DNA from: Natrinema marinum
Lineage (GTDB): Archaea > Halobacteriota > Halobacteria > Halobacteriales > Natrialbaceae
Length of the DNA: 64,000 nucleotides
Direction: 5' to 3'
Assembly: GCF_024296685.1 (NCBI RefSeq)
Contig: NZ_CP100763.1
Coordinates: forward strand, 124,001-188,000
In this document: one piece after another, positions 38,319 to 46,568 of the stretch
How the letters are laid out: each line of letters begins with the position of its first letter
Numbering within the stretch: position 1 is the stretch's first letter
Notes under the pieces: generated by a model
The model's input: the letters and a program-made list of their open reading frames with translations, nothing else
Database searches by the model: none
What the model was told of the DNA's origin: nothing
Translations under genes and position numbers: made by a program

Positions 38319-38594
38319 TCATTCGTCGATTATCTGGTTCGCTCGTACAATAACGTATATCAGAACGAGTCCAGTACCGACTGCGAGGATAAACTGGCTT
38401 ACGAGTATGAACAAGAAGCCGAGCCCGGAGGTCAATCCTAGTAGGCCGTCAAAAACGATCCGAAAAACGAGAGGGATGAGAGCGACCAAAGCAACGGCTC
38501 CAATGAGCCTCGCAAGGGGTATTGCTTCTTTGATGAGCTGAGCGGTATCGAGTTCTCCGGTATCGGTATCGACGAACGGTCTGGAGGGCGACAT
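38319..38594 (-). CDS. Small membrane protein ending the virion operon
   Basis: 91 aa with two hydrophobic spans (about 23-43 and 57-85). It is the last gene transcribed in the structural module and could be a virion membrane or lysis protein; nothing decides. No known homologue recognised. Confidence 0.55.
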   Translation of the reverse strand: MSPSRPFVDTDTGELDTAQLIKEAIPLARLIGAVALVALIPLVFRIVFDGLLGLTSGLGFLFILVSQFILAVGTGLVLIYVIVRANQIIDE

Positions 38595-38639
38595 CTGTCA
38601 AAGAAGATGTGCTCATAATAATATATTTTGCGACCTGTA

Positions 38640-39329
38640 TTATCTGAGCGATCCGCCCATGCTAACGCTGTTTCCGGCGTACAGGCCCTTCAACTCGCGC
38701 GGCTCGAATACGAGGACGACCTCGTTCTCGGTCGGGCCGACCTCGACATCGACCGGCGTGTACCACGTATAGTCGACGCCTTTCCGCCCGGAACTCGCCA
38801 CGAGGACGAAGTCGTCGTAGTTCGAGCGGAGGGTGTAGACGGTGAACGTCCCGTCATCCGCGACGGGGCCGACCGTTGGGAGATCGCCCATCGCCATGAT
38901 GTACTTCGCATCGCCGAGCGGATTCCCGTCAGTATCGACGGCTATGCCCCTGAGAGAGCGGAAATACGAGCCAGGAATGAGCGTGGTTTGCTCGAGGCCG
39001 CCACCGAACGGCGAGCGCGTTCGGGGAGATCGCGCCGAAGCCGCCGGGCCGTAGTCGAGCGCGTTGAACGCGACCGTCTGCCGAAGTGGGTCGGTTCCGG
39101 GGCCGAGGCGCGAGGTCGTCGTGAGCGCGGTCGTCGGCTCCGGATCCGGCGGTGGTCCGACCGCCCTGTTCCTCCTCGTGGTCGTCGTCATGCCATCGCT
39201 TGCTTCGGCTTCGAACGCGACCGTCTGCCGGAGTGGGTCGGTTCCGGGGCCCAGACGCGAGGTCGCCGTGAGCGGTGTCGTCGCTACCCCACCATCGCCC
39301 ATCGCGGCGGAGGTAGTGAGCGTCACCAT
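38640..39329 (-). CDS. Spike-like virion protein with repeated segment
   Basis: 229 aa. The N-terminal part contains two copies of TSRLGPGTDPLRQTVAF at a 49-residue spacing; the C-terminal part (about 120-215) is beta-rich with LRGIAVDTDGNPLGDAKYI, resembling a carboxypeptidase-regulatory-like domain. It occupies the place of the SH1 spike gene VP6. Function as a host-contact spike is inferred from position and repeats. Confidence 0.6.
   Translation of the reverse strand: MVTLTTSAAMGDGGVATTPLTATSRLGPGTDPLRQTVAFEAEASDGMTTTTRRNRAVGPPPDPEPTTALTTTSRLGPGTDPLRQTVAFNALDYGPAASARSPRTRSPFGGGLEQTTLIPGSYFRSLRGIAVDTDGNPLGDAKYIMAMGDLPTVGPVADDGTFTVYTLRSNYDDFVLVASSGRKGVDYTWYTPVDVEVGPTENEVVLVFEPRELKGLYAGNSVSMGGSLR
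39066..39274. repeat. Two 62-bp repeats at 147-bp spacing in spike gene
   Basis: 39066-39127 and 39213-39274 differ at only 4 of 62 positions. They encode the same peptide block in the same frame. The intervening 85 bp is unrelated in sequence. It is a recent internal duplication or gene-conversion product within the spike gene. Confidence 0.8.
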
Positions 39330-39331
39330 GC

Positions 39332-40342
39332 TTATTCGTGCCTCAGGCCGGCGCTCACGACGTTGTTGGTGCTCGCGCCGGACTTTTTGAATATCTTGTA
39401 CGTGGTGCTATCGTGAGTGAAGTCGTCGCCGTGGGCGCCACCCTCCTGATAGTCGTTTGGGATGGCCTCGCGGAGATAGGCAACCGGTACGTCCTGGCTG
39501 GTGTTGTTGAAGGCCGCCGGGTAGCGGAAGAAGAACGTATCGTCTTCGCTCGAGGGGTTGATGATTCCCCAATCGGCCTCCTCGACGGGTGCTGAGGGGT
39601 ATCCCACTCGATCCACGTTCCACGTTCTCGCTCGGGTCCAGTAGGAGTCGAAGCCGTAGGCGATACTGTGGCAGCGGTGCGTGGTTTGAGTGAGCGCGAC
39701 GAACGGGACGGCGGTATCGTTGAAGAACCGGTTATCAAGGTACTCGAAGACCGTGATAGAGGCGATGCCGTTGTTGCCGTCGTTGTTGTTCCAGAGGCCG
39801 ATATTTAGCCCGTCGGAGTTCGCCGAAATGACGTAGCTCACCGAGTTGCCTCGGATCGTGTCGCGGCTCAGGTTATTCGAGCTCCCCCACACGCCGAACG
39901 TTCCGCCGTTCCATCTGTCGTAGCCCTCGTTATTGCGGTCAGCGTAGGTATCGGTGAGGTAAAATCCCACGCCGTCCCTGAGGTTGCCGTCATCGGCGCT
40001 CTCGACGTTCGTATCACCCGCCGGGTGATGTTCAGTCGCGTCCCAATCTGAGGAGTACACGAACCGGATTCCCGACACGTCGTCGTTGTCGTGATTGTCG
40101 TATCGGGAGCCATGCAGGTACATGAGGAGGAACGTCCCGGTGTTGCTGTCCTCGAGTACCCGAGCGTTGTTGTGCCAGTCCGTGTCTTGTGGCGTCGATC
40201 CGTCGTCGTTGCTGGCCTTCGCGGTGCCGTCGTTCACGACGTAGCTGTCCGCGTCGGACCAGTTGCTAAACGACGTGAGGGCGCCTGCTATGTCGTCTAC
40301 AAGCGTTGCGTACGTCGCCGTCTTCTCTCCGATTACAGTCAT
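39332..40342 (-). CDS. Beta-rich virion protein, VP3-like position
   Basis: 336 aa, rich in Asn/Asp/Ser and aromatic residues, no membrane span and no cleavage signal. It starts MTVIGEKTATYATLVDDIAGAL, a start reminiscent of tail or spike adapter proteins. Its place before the repeat-bearing spike gene matches VP3 of SH1, the larger spike protein. Function inferred from position. Confidence 0.55.
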   Translation of the reverse strand: MTVIGEKTATYATLVDDIAGALTSFSNWSDADSYVVNDGTAKASNDDGSTPQDTDWHNNARVLEDSNTGTFLLMYLHGSRYDNHDNDDVSGIRFVYSSDWDATEHHPAGDTNVESADDGNLRDGVGFYLTDTYADRNNEGYDRWNGGTFGVWGSSNNLSRDTIRGNSVSYVISANSDGLNIGLWNNNDGNNGIASITVFEYLDNRFFNDTAVPFVALTQTTHRCHSIAYGFDSYWTRARTWNVDRVGYPSAPVEEADWGIINPSSEDDTFFFRYPAAFNNTSQDVPVAYLREAIPNDYQEGGAHGDDFTHDSTTYKIFKKSGASTNNVVSAGLRHE

Positions 40343-40815
40343 TTGTTGGCTTTGACGATTACCTGCGTGTCGTTCGTGCTGTCACTGCGCTTGCGAATCC
40401 AGACGCTCGAGGCACCGAGGCCGCCTTCTGGGGCTTCGTGATACGGTGCGTTCCCCGGCTCGAGCGGGATCTTCCGGTAGTCGCCTTCCGACCGGAATGC
40501 GACATAAATCGGCTCGGTGAATCCCCAGATTGTGACCGAGGTCGCCGAGAAGCCCCAGTTGAGGCGTTCCTCGTCCGTCGAGGTCACCGGAAGCGGCTCC
40601 TCCGTGACGAAGTACGGGGCCTCCTGGCTGTCCTCCGACTGGTGGTCGATCGCCTCGAGGGCGTTCTCCCCGCGCTGCTCGAGCAGTTGTGCGAGTAGCA
40701 GTCGGTTGGTGTCGTTTTCGACGAGATCGTCGGGCCACGATGTCGCCTCGAGGCCGTACTTCGCGAGAATGCGCTCGACCTGGCTATCCGGGCCGAACGT
40801 CGAGCTGCCGACCAT
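40339..40815 (-). CDS. Conserved virion-module protein
   Basis: 158 aa from ATG at 40815. N-terminal half helical (ERILAKYGLEATSWPDDLVENDTNRLLLAQLLEQRGENALEAI), C-terminal half beta-like with WGFTEPIYVAFRSEG and VWIRKRSD. It overlaps neighbours by ATGA at both ends. The C-terminal half recalls small phage minor tail or baseplate proteins; the role is not known. Confidence 0.55.
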   Translation of the reverse strand: MVGSSTFGPDSQVERILAKYGLEATSWPDDLVENDTNRLLLAQLLEQRGENALEAIDHQSEDSQEAPYFVTEEPLPVTSTDEERLNWGFSATSVTIWGFTEPIYVAFRSEGDYRKIPLEPGNAPYHEAPEGGLGASSVWIRKRSDSTNDTQVIVKANK

Positions 40816-41030
40816 CAGGCATCCCCCTCCTCTGGCTCGCCGCCGTCGGTCGCGACCGTCCGGACATCTCGACGGAGCGCCTTCAGCGTCGCCGTGTGTT
40901 CGTGGATTGCCTCGAGCCATTCGTTCCGTTCATCCCGTCGTTCGCCGCGTTCCTCCCGATAGAGTTTGTACATGAGGAGGAACGCGACGGTTGGGAATCC
41001 GAAGTTGTTGAGCAGCGTCGTCGGCTCCAT
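40815..41030 (-). CDS. Small membrane protein, holin/BhlA-like
   Basis: 71 aa. One N-terminal span (TLLNNFGFPTVAFLLMYKLY) followed by a charged helix. This layout is typical of BhlA/UviB holin-like and small virion membrane proteins. It lies between the repeat protein and the 158-aa protein, where SH1 has VP5 and VP10. Confidence 0.55.
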   Translation of the reverse strand: MEPTTLLNNFGFPTVAFLLMYKLYREERGERRDERNEWLEAIHEHTATLKALRRDVRTVATDGGEPEEGDA

Positions 41031-41031
41031 C

Positions 41032-41823
41032 TCAGATCAGCCCTCCGGCGAAGTCTGCTGCGCCGCCGACAAGATCCTGACCTGCGTCGACTGCTCCGTC
41101 GACAGCGTTGCCGCCGTGCTCGACCGCACCGTCGACGACATCGTCGCCCGTTTCGACGGCCCCGTCGACGGCGTCGTCACCAGTCGAGATCATGCCGCCG
41201 AAGAGGTCGCCGCCGGTGTCGACCACGCCGCCGGTGAGGTCGCCCACGAGGTCGCCGGTACCGTCCGCGGTATCGGTCGCACCGCCCCAGATATCGCCGA
41301 CCACGTCGCCGTAGAGATCGCCGGCGCCATCTGCAGCGTCTTTCGAGCCGCCCCAGATGTCGCCGAGCACGCCGGTGGTCCCGCTCCAGGCATCGCCGTA
41401 CATATCGCCAGTGCTGTTGGCGACATCTTTCGAGCCGCCCCAAATGTCACCAATAGCGCCGCCGATTCCGCCGGCAGCGTCGGTCGAGCCGTCCCACACG
41501 TCGCCGGCTGCACCGCCACCGCCAGCGGCCGCGTCTTTCGAGCCGCCCCAGAGGTCGCCGAGTGCGTCACCGAACCCAGACGCTGCCTCACCGGCACCGT
41601 CGAAGAAGCCGGTGAACCGATAGACGACGTAGGCGAGCGCGATCGCGCCGACTGCGAGTGCGACGTTGAACCCCTGACTGTTCTGAGCCGCGTCGCTCAC
41701 GTCGCTCGAGACGTTGCTCACGGCGTCGGCAGCAGGGTCGGCGACATCACCGACCGTGTCGACCGCTCCACCAGCCTTGTCAACGGCTTCGCCGGCCGCA
41801 AGCGCGGCTGCAGGACCCGGCAT
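41032..41823 (-). CDS. VP2-like repetitive virion membrane protein
   Basis: 263 aa. A hydrophobic segment (about 52-69) is followed by six GD-x-W-x-G units (about 89-182) and then an 11-residue repeat (GDDAVDGAVET type, about 214-255). Such periodicity predicts amphipathic or fibrous structure along the viral membrane. SH1 VP2 is a repeat-rich protein at the same place in the operon. Assignment to VP2 is positional and structural, not by alignment. Confidence 0.7.
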   Translation of the reverse strand: MPGPAAALAAGEAVDKAGGAVDTVGDVADPAADAVSNVSSDVSDAAQNSQGFNVALAVGAIALAYVVYRFTGFFDGAGEAASGFGDALGDLWGGSKDAAAGGGGAAGDVWDGSTDAAGGIGGAIGDIWGGSKDVANSTGDMYGDAWSGTTGVLGDIWGGSKDAADGAGDLYGDVVGDIWGGATDTADGTGDLVGDLTGGVVDTGGDLFGGMISTGDDAVDGAVETGDDVVDGAVEHGGNAVDGAVDAGQDLVGGAADFAGGLI

Positions 41824-41903
41824 TAGCTCACCTCCATGTCGATACCGTTCGTGGGGCTCGGCACGGCAATCTCGCCGGCGAGCCCGTGCGTGTGTCCGAT
41901 CAT
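41823..41903 (-). CDS. 26-aa coupled microprotein
   Basis: ATG at 41903 to TAA at 41823-41825. Its start overlaps the preceding stop (ATGA) and its stop overlaps the next start (TAATG). No motif. Support is only the double overlap inside a virion operon. Confidence 0.35.
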   Translation of the reverse strand: MIGHTHGLAGEIAVPSPTNGIDMEVS

Positions 41904-42094
41904 GCTCGAATCGTGACGAAGACCAGTAGCACCACCTGCAGTGCGAGCAGGGCGATCATGAGGTCGTCCTGCGTCCACTGCGTCCCGGCGACGAGCTGCT
42001 CCGTCGGGCTCGAGGGCGTCGCCGGCGTCGAGGTAGTCGTCGCAGTGACGGCTACCTCGCCCGGTCCAGTGCCGTCCGAAAGGCCACCCTGCAC
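41900..42094 (-). CDS. VP13-like small membrane protein
   Basis: 64 aa. A Thr/Pro/Ser-rich N-terminal part precedes one C-terminal span (LMIALLALQVVLLVFVTIRA). The position between the second capsid-protein gene and the repeat protein matches SH1 VP13. Function inferred from order only. Confidence 0.5.
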   Translation of the reverse strand: MQGGLSDGTGPGEVAVTATTTSTPATPSSPTEQLVAGTQWTQDDLMIALLALQVVLLVFVTIRA

Positions 42095-42100
42095 GATGGA

Positions 42101-42838
42101 TCACTCTCGAACTCCGATCATGTCCTGCTTGACCGCCGCACCGAGCCCCTCGATACGGGCCTCCGTCTGGAACCGCGGCAGCGACAGCAGGGCGTTGCGG
42201 GCTCGAGGTGTCCCGTTCGTCCGCTCGGGTGCCTCGAACGCGACGGTATAGGGCGCGTCGACGACGACCTGCAGCTTGAACTTCCGCGGAAGGTACGGCT
42301 GTAGCGGCGTCCGCTCGAAGCCGAAGCGAACCTCCTGTTGCGCCTGGTCTCGCGTGTGCAGGATCGCCGTCTGCGCCTCCTTGAGCGTCTGATTGACTTG
42401 GCCGCCCGCTCCGGGCGCGGTCTTGCGGATCTCGACCGATGCCGGATCGCGCGGGACGTAAAAGACGTCGAGGTCGGTGTCGGTGCTCGTCGACGTGTAA
42501 TCGAACGAGTTGCCGGCGAAGTCGACGCTGTCCGGTTCGACGACCGTGCCGTCCTCGTAGAGGACAAACGATTCGGTCGACGGCGAGTCGATCGCGTTGT
42601 GCGAGAGGTCGAACGTTTCCTGCTCGTCTGCCGTCCCGTTGGTGGTGAAGTGCTCGTACGCCGGGAGGACGAGTCGAAGCTCGCTGTCCGGGTCGTCTCG
42701 GAGCTGGAGCGGCCGACCGAGCTTGGTTTCAGCGACGACGCTCGCCTCGTCAGGGGTACCTTCCTGGATTGTGAACTCGCGGAGGGTGAGGCTCCCCGGA
42801 ACCCAACTGGCCTGCTTGAGTTTGTGTTTGATCGCCAT
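42101..42838 (-). CDS. Major capsid protein candidate, VP4-like
   Basis: 245 aa, no signal peptide or span, moderately acidic, with beta-strand-rich sequence (LVLPAYEHFTTNG; FKLQVVVDAPYTVAFEAPE). SH1 VP4 (about 232 aa) is the larger of two single-beta-barrel major capsid proteins and follows VP7, as here. Overlap with the VP7-like gene is one base at 42838. Assigned by order, size and composition. Confidence 0.7.
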   Translation of the reverse strand: MAIKHKLKQASWVPGSLTLREFTIQEGTPDEASVVAETKLGRPLQLRDDPDSELRLVLPAYEHFTTNGTADEQETFDLSHNAIDSPSTESFVLYEDGTVVEPDSVDFAGNSFDYTSTSTDTDLDVFYVPRDPASVEIRKTAPGAGGQVNQTLKEAQTAILHTRDQAQQEVRFGFERTPLQPYLPRKFKLQVVVDAPYTVAFEAPERTNGTPRARNALLSLPRFQTEARIEGLGAAVKQDMIGVRE

Positions 42839-43329
42839 TACTCGAGGTCCACCTCCGCCAGCGCCGACTCCTCGAAGTAGATCTCACTCTGTGAGTGGTC
42901 GATCTGGGCCGACGAATCGACGAGGATGTACGCTTCGTCGATGTCCCTCACCTCGAGCTTGTTGCCCTTGAGCTGGTGTTTGACGGCGTCGACCTTGCGT
43001 TCGTCCTGCTGGTCGGAGACGCTGTTCTTGATGTAGCTCGCGATCGTCGCCTTCGGGTCCGAGACGACCTGAATGCTCTCGTCGGTCGGGGACTTGTAGC
43101 CGAGTGCGAGGCGCGTGTTCGCCGGGAGCGGGTTGCCGTTCGAGTCGTTGAACTTGCCGTAGATCGGTAGGCCGGATTTATCGCCGACGCTGACGGCGTT
43201 CCGGATGAGTACCCCGACACCGTCTTTGGGGCTGATCGTGAGGACAGGCGTGAGTTGATCGCTGATGTTGGTCTGCGTGGTGACGTACTTGCTCACGTCA
43301 CCGAGGGCAGCGTACAACGAGAGGCTCAT
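42838..43329 (-). CDS. Major capsid protein candidate, VP7-like
   Basis: 163 aa: MSLSLYAALGDVSKYVTTQT ... It has the conserved DGVGVLIRNAVSVGDKSGLPIYGKFND block and a DEAYILVDSSAQIDHSQSEIYF end. Size and order fit the smaller SH1 major capsid protein VP7, which pairs with VP4 to build the capsid. It is coupled to neighbours (stop/start at 43329-43330 and one base overlap at 42838). Confidence 0.7.
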   Translation of the reverse strand: MSLSLYAALGDVSKYVTTQTNISDQLTPVLTISPKDGVGVLIRNAVSVGDKSGLPIYGKFNDSNGNPLPANTRLALGYKSPTDESIQVVSDPKATIASYIKNSVSDQQDERKVDAVKHQLKGNKLEVRDIDEAYILVDSSAQIDHSQSEIYFEESALAEVDLE

Positions 43330-43605
43330 CTACGCCAGCACCTCGTTGATCATCCCCTGGGCATTGAACCGTTCGGCGGCCTCGCGGACGACGAACGCGC
43401 CCGAGCCGAGGGTGAACGCTCGGTTTCCGACGACCATCTCGCCGACGGCCATCCCGCCGATGCCGAAGATTTCCGACGGGAGCATCGTCCCCGTCGCGGT
43501 GTCGACGAGGTACGGTGCGAGGTAGCCGCCTGCGACCATTCCAACGTCCATCCACACATCACTGTCAGTCAGGACCTGCGTGGCCTGATCGAAATTCATC
43601 GCCAT
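43330..43605 (-). CDS. VP12-like small virion protein
   Basis: 91 aa with two hydrophobic stretches (VGMVAGGYLAPYLV and IFGIGGMAVGEMVVG). It lies directly upstream of the VP7-like gene, as VP12 does in SH1. It is the first gene after a promoter at 43634-43640. Role inferred from position. Confidence 0.55.
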   Translation of the reverse strand: MAMNFDQATQVLTDSDVWMDVGMVAGGYLAPYLVDTATGTMLPSEIFGIGGMAVGEMVVGNRAFTLGSGAFVVREAAERFNAQGMINEVLA

Positions 43606-43633
43606 GCGAGTCCAATCAACCGGCCGAATTCGG

Positions 43634-43640
43634 ATATAAG
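43634..43640 (-). promoter_or_regulatory. TATA box of the virion structural operon
   Basis: On the minus strand the box reads CTTATAT. Its centre is about 27 bp upstream of a start that would lie 5 nt before the ATG at 43605, a near-leaderless arrangement usual in haloarchaea. Confidence 0.5.
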
Positions 43641-43832
43641 AGCGCGTCAGGACCGCAGTCTGTTGACGTAGCTGGTGGCGGTGTGCGGTGATCTGCAGTC
43701 AACTGCTGTTGCGAGACGACCCGTCCTCCAAAACTCTCGTCTCGTATTTGGAGTGGGACCGTCTTAGACACCAGTAATCAAATTGGTTTAAGAGCGATAT
43801 GATTAACAGGCCGGGGTTCGTGGTATAGTCAA

Positions 43833-44990
43833 ATGCGGACTCGAGAACTTCCGGAAGAGGCCCCCGGGCACTATCGCGAGTCTCATCCACATCCATACTA
43901 CATCCCAGACAAGCTCCCTCTCTCGACACGGATCGATGTCGACGACGAACTCACGGAGCTTCTCGCCGATGCGTCCTTTCAGCTCGGCCGAATCGACGGT
44001 ATCAGTCCAACCGTCGATTTCTCACCGGTACTCTACACGTCTCTCGTCCGGCTCGAGGCCGTCGAGACCGCGGAAATAGAAGGAGCTGATGTCGACGTGG
44101 ACGAGGTATACGCCCACCATACTCGGACCGGCAGAGACGAGAACGTCGATGTGAGTCGGGACTTACAGGAGGTTCTGAATGCCGAGCGCGCCCTTCAAAA
44201 GGGATTCAACGCGATCAAACAGGGCGAGCCGATAACGCTCGAACTCCTCCAGTCGCTTCACGAACTGCTCCTCGAAAACGTTCGCAACGAAGGTGAGGTT
44301 GTCGGAGACTGGCGGACGACTGATGTCCACCTTCCCTCTCCGTACGCCAGCCAACCGCCGTTCGTTCCCCCGCCGCACGGATCGGTTCCCGAGCTGATGG
44401 ACTCCCTGGAGACGTACATCCAGATGGGCGGCCAACATCACCCGCTCGTTGATCTCGCAATTACACATTATCAGTTCGAGACGATTCATCCCTGTGAGGA
44501 CGGGAATGGTCGGCTTGGTCGCATTCTCATCGTGTTGCAACTCTGCGCTGAAGGATACCTGAGCGAGCCGTATCTCTATCCGAGCGCCTATTTCAATCGC
44601 AACAAGCAGGAGTACGTCGAGAAGATGCGCGCTGTGAGCGAAACCGGAGACTGGCGAGATTGGATTACGTTCTTCATCGAAGGGATCGAGGTACAGGCGC
44701 GAGACTCGTACGAGCGGACACAGCGGTTGATGGACCTTCGGCGCGACTACGAACAGCGGTATCCGCATCAGAAAACGAGCCATCGCCTCGCGCGGGGCGT
44801 CTTCGACATGCCGTACTTCACTGCCAACGATGTCCAAGCGGAGTTCGATGTCAGTCGACAAACCGCGTATAACGCCATCGAGGAGTTAGTGTCCGACGGT
44901 GTTCTCGTCGAGACGACCGGCAACCAGCGGAATCAGGAGTACAAAGCGATCGATATCTTCGACATCCTCGAGAGAAGGCCGGATCACTAG
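43833..44990 (+). CDS. Fic-family protein with self-inhibitory motif and wHTH
   Basis: 385 aa. The Fic motif HPCEDGNGRLGR (219-230) keeps catalytic His219. The inhibitory motif TAEIEG (79-84, S/T-x3-E-G) lies before it, so this is a class II, self-restrained Fic enzyme. The C-terminal 60 residues form a winged helix (ANDVQAEFDVSRQTAYNAIEELVSDGVL). Fic enzymes AMPylate or otherwise modify proteins; its target is unknown. It is on the opposite strand inside the virion operon, so it is cargo, probably a toxin or defence gene. Confidence 0.85.
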   Translation: MRTRELPEEAPGHYRESHPHPYYIPDKLPLSTRIDVDDELTELLADASFQLGRIDGISPTVDFSPVLYTSLVRLEAVETAEIEGADVDVDEVYAHHTRTGRDENVDVSRDLQEVLNAERALQKGFNAIKQGEPITLELLQSLHELLLENVRNEGEVVGDWRTTDVHLPSPYASQPPFVPPPHGSVPELMDSLETYIQMGGQHHPLVDLAITHYQFETIHPCEDGNGRLGRILIVLQLCAEGYLSEPYLYPSAYFNRNKQEYVEKMRAVSETGDWRDWITFFIEGIEVQARDSYERTQRLMDLRRDYEQRYPHQKTSHRLARGVFDMPYFTANDVQAEFDVSRQTAYNAIEELVSDGVLVETTGNQRNQEYKAIDIFDILERRPDH

Positions 44991-45006
44991 CTTGGAGATC
45001 GTGGGT

Positions 45007-45192
45007 TCACTGCCCGCTACGTCGTCGGACAGAACTGCTTCGGGTGTCCTCGAGATCCTGCTCGAAGTCCGCCATCAAGGCCCCAACGACATCGGCCCGC
45101 GAAAGTTCGTGACCGCGACGGTCCTCGAGGTGGTTTTGAATCCGTTCGAACTGATCGGCCTTGCTCCCGCGGAGCGTGATGTCGGTTCGCAT
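45007..45192 (-). CDS. Small ribbon-helix-helix-like protein
   Basis: 61 aa: MRTDITLRGSKADQFERIQN... with a ribbon-helix-helix-like pattern. It ends 17 bp from the Fic gene end and follows the ATPase gene by 6 bp. It may regulate the operon, or act as a Fic partner; neither is shown. Confidence 0.45.
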   Translation of the reverse strand: MRTDITLRGSKADQFERIQNHLEDRRGHELSRADVVGALMADFEQDLEDTRSSSVRRRSGQ

Positions 45193-45198
45193 CGTGAG

Positions 45199-45987
45199 TT
45201 AGTCGTCGAAGGGGTGTTTGATCCGGACCCGGTCGCTGCCGTAGTGCGTGCTCTCGAGCGTCCAGTCGCGTGAATCGATACGTCTGAGCGTCGTGTCGTC
45301 TGAATAAATCCACTCGGAGCCGATCGTGTTCCCTTCGGCGTCAGTGAACCGCTGCAGCGTCAGTGGTTCGCCATCGACGAGCAACTCATCGGGAAGCGTC
45401 CGCGGACAGGTCTCGGCGTCGGCCTTGTGAACGTCAGCCGGGTACTCGACGATCCCGCGGACCTTATCGAGGTCGTTCCCGCTGCCGAAGCCGCCAAGCA
45501 TCGACGCCTGACACTGCGAACAGATGTCCTCGTCGAGTTTCGCGAAGCGCTGGGTGACCCACGCGACGCCCATTCCGTCACCGTGCCACGTCGTCGCGAG
45601 CGTGTCGAAGGCATCGGGATAGCCCTTGTCCTGTGGTGCGAGCCGATGAGCCTCGTCCAAGCCCAGAAACGTGCGTTCCTCGAGTTGGGCAAGCGCCTCA
45701 ATCGCCGTCGCGATCGCCTCACGCCAGGTGTCGTCGGTCATTCCGTCACGGGCCAATTGGAGGCTGCCGTTGTCTTCGAAGATCTGCCGCCACTCGGACC
45801 GTGACAGCTCCTCCGTTCCGGGTCGAAGTGGGAGCCGCTGCAGCAAGCCCGACTCAACCAGTCCGGTGTACTCGTCCTTGTAGTCGACGAGGACCGTTCG
45901 ATCGTACTCGGGCGCGTTGCGCTCCGTGTACGCCTGCAGGCCGTAGCTCTTCCCCCAGTTCGTGCGAGCACCGAACGCGAGATTCAT
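45199..45987 (-). CDS. A32-like genome-packaging ATPase
   Basis: 262 aa. Walker A is A7-R-T-N-W-G-K13-S14 near the N-terminus (FGARTNWGKSYG), and Walker B is TFLGLDEAH with D111-E112. The HerA/FtsK-like packaging ATPase is the most conserved gene of SH1-type viruses and PRD1-like lineages. Start chosen at ATG 45987, which overlaps the upstream stop (ATGA). It should power DNA packaging into the procapsid. Confidence 0.8.
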   Translation of the reverse strand: MNLAFGARTNWGKSYGLQAYTERNAPEYDRTVLVDYKDEYTGLVESGLLQRLPLRPGTEELSRSEWRQIFEDNGSLQLARDGMTDDTWREAIATAIEALAQLEERTFLGLDEAHRLAPQDKGYPDAFDTLATTWHGDGMGVAWVTQRFAKLDEDICSQCQASMLGGFGSGNDLDKVRGIVEYPADVHKADAETCPRTLPDELLVDGEPLTLQRFTDAEGNTIGSEWIYSDDTTLRRIDSRDWTLESTHYGSDRVRIKHPFDD

Positions 45988-46568
45988 CGATCCTCCGAGT
46001 CGACGGCGTCGGTTACGTCGCGAATCCCCTGCTCGGCCATCTCGAGACCACCAGCGAGGGCTTCCTCGAGGACGGCCTGCTGTCGCTCGTCGGACCACTC
46101 GACGACGGCCTCGCGGAACGTCTCGAGGTCGTCGACATTGAAGCGGGCCCGAACGTGGGCCGTCGCAAGTTCGTCGACGCCGCCCTCGACGCCCTGCTCG
46201 CGGTAGCGGTCGGCCCACGTCTCTTTGGTCGTCTGCCATTCCTCGTCGGTGAGGTCGGCGTACTGGGCGGCTTCGTCGGCGTTGTCGATGTCGATCGCCT
46301 CCTGGACGTACCACGAGGGAAGCGACTCATCGACCATCGCGAGCGCCATCGAGCGGATTTGCTCGACGCGGTCGTCGACCGACGGCAGCCCCTCGAGTTG
46401 GTCGACATCAGCGTCGACGGCTTCCTGCAGGTCGGCGACGGCTTCCATGATTCGCCGCTCGCGGTGGGCGACGATCGAGAGAAACGCCTCGGCCTGCTGG
46501 CTCTGGAAGAACTTCGTCGCGAGGGCCTTCCGCGGATCGCCGCCGGTCGCGAGATTTCGGAGGTTCAT
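45984..46568 (-). CDS. Conserved protein upstream of packaging ATPase
   Basis: 194 aa, strongly acidic and mostly helical (AEAFLSIVAHRERRIMEAVADLQEAVDADVDQLEGLPSVDDRVEQIRSMALAMVDESLPSWYVQEAI). No motif recognised. It overlaps the ATPase start by 4 bp and the upstream gene by 4 bp. A scaffold or packaging partner is a guess from position only. Confidence 0.5.
   Translation of the reverse strand: MNLRNLATGGDPRKALATKFFQSQQAEAFLSIVAHRERRIMEAVADLQEAVDADVDQLEGLPSVDDRVEQIRSMALAMVDESLPSWYVQEAIDIDNADEAAQYADLTDEEWQTTKETWADRYREQGVEGGVDELATAHVRARFNVDDLETFREAVVEWSDERQQAVLEEALAGGLEMAEQGIRDVTDAVDSEDR

Noticed and set aside
45020-45035. TCGGAC near 45026 as a further cassette site flanking the Fic gene
   Set aside because: It lies inside a small coding frame and has no GTCCGAGAA partner 26 bp upstream.
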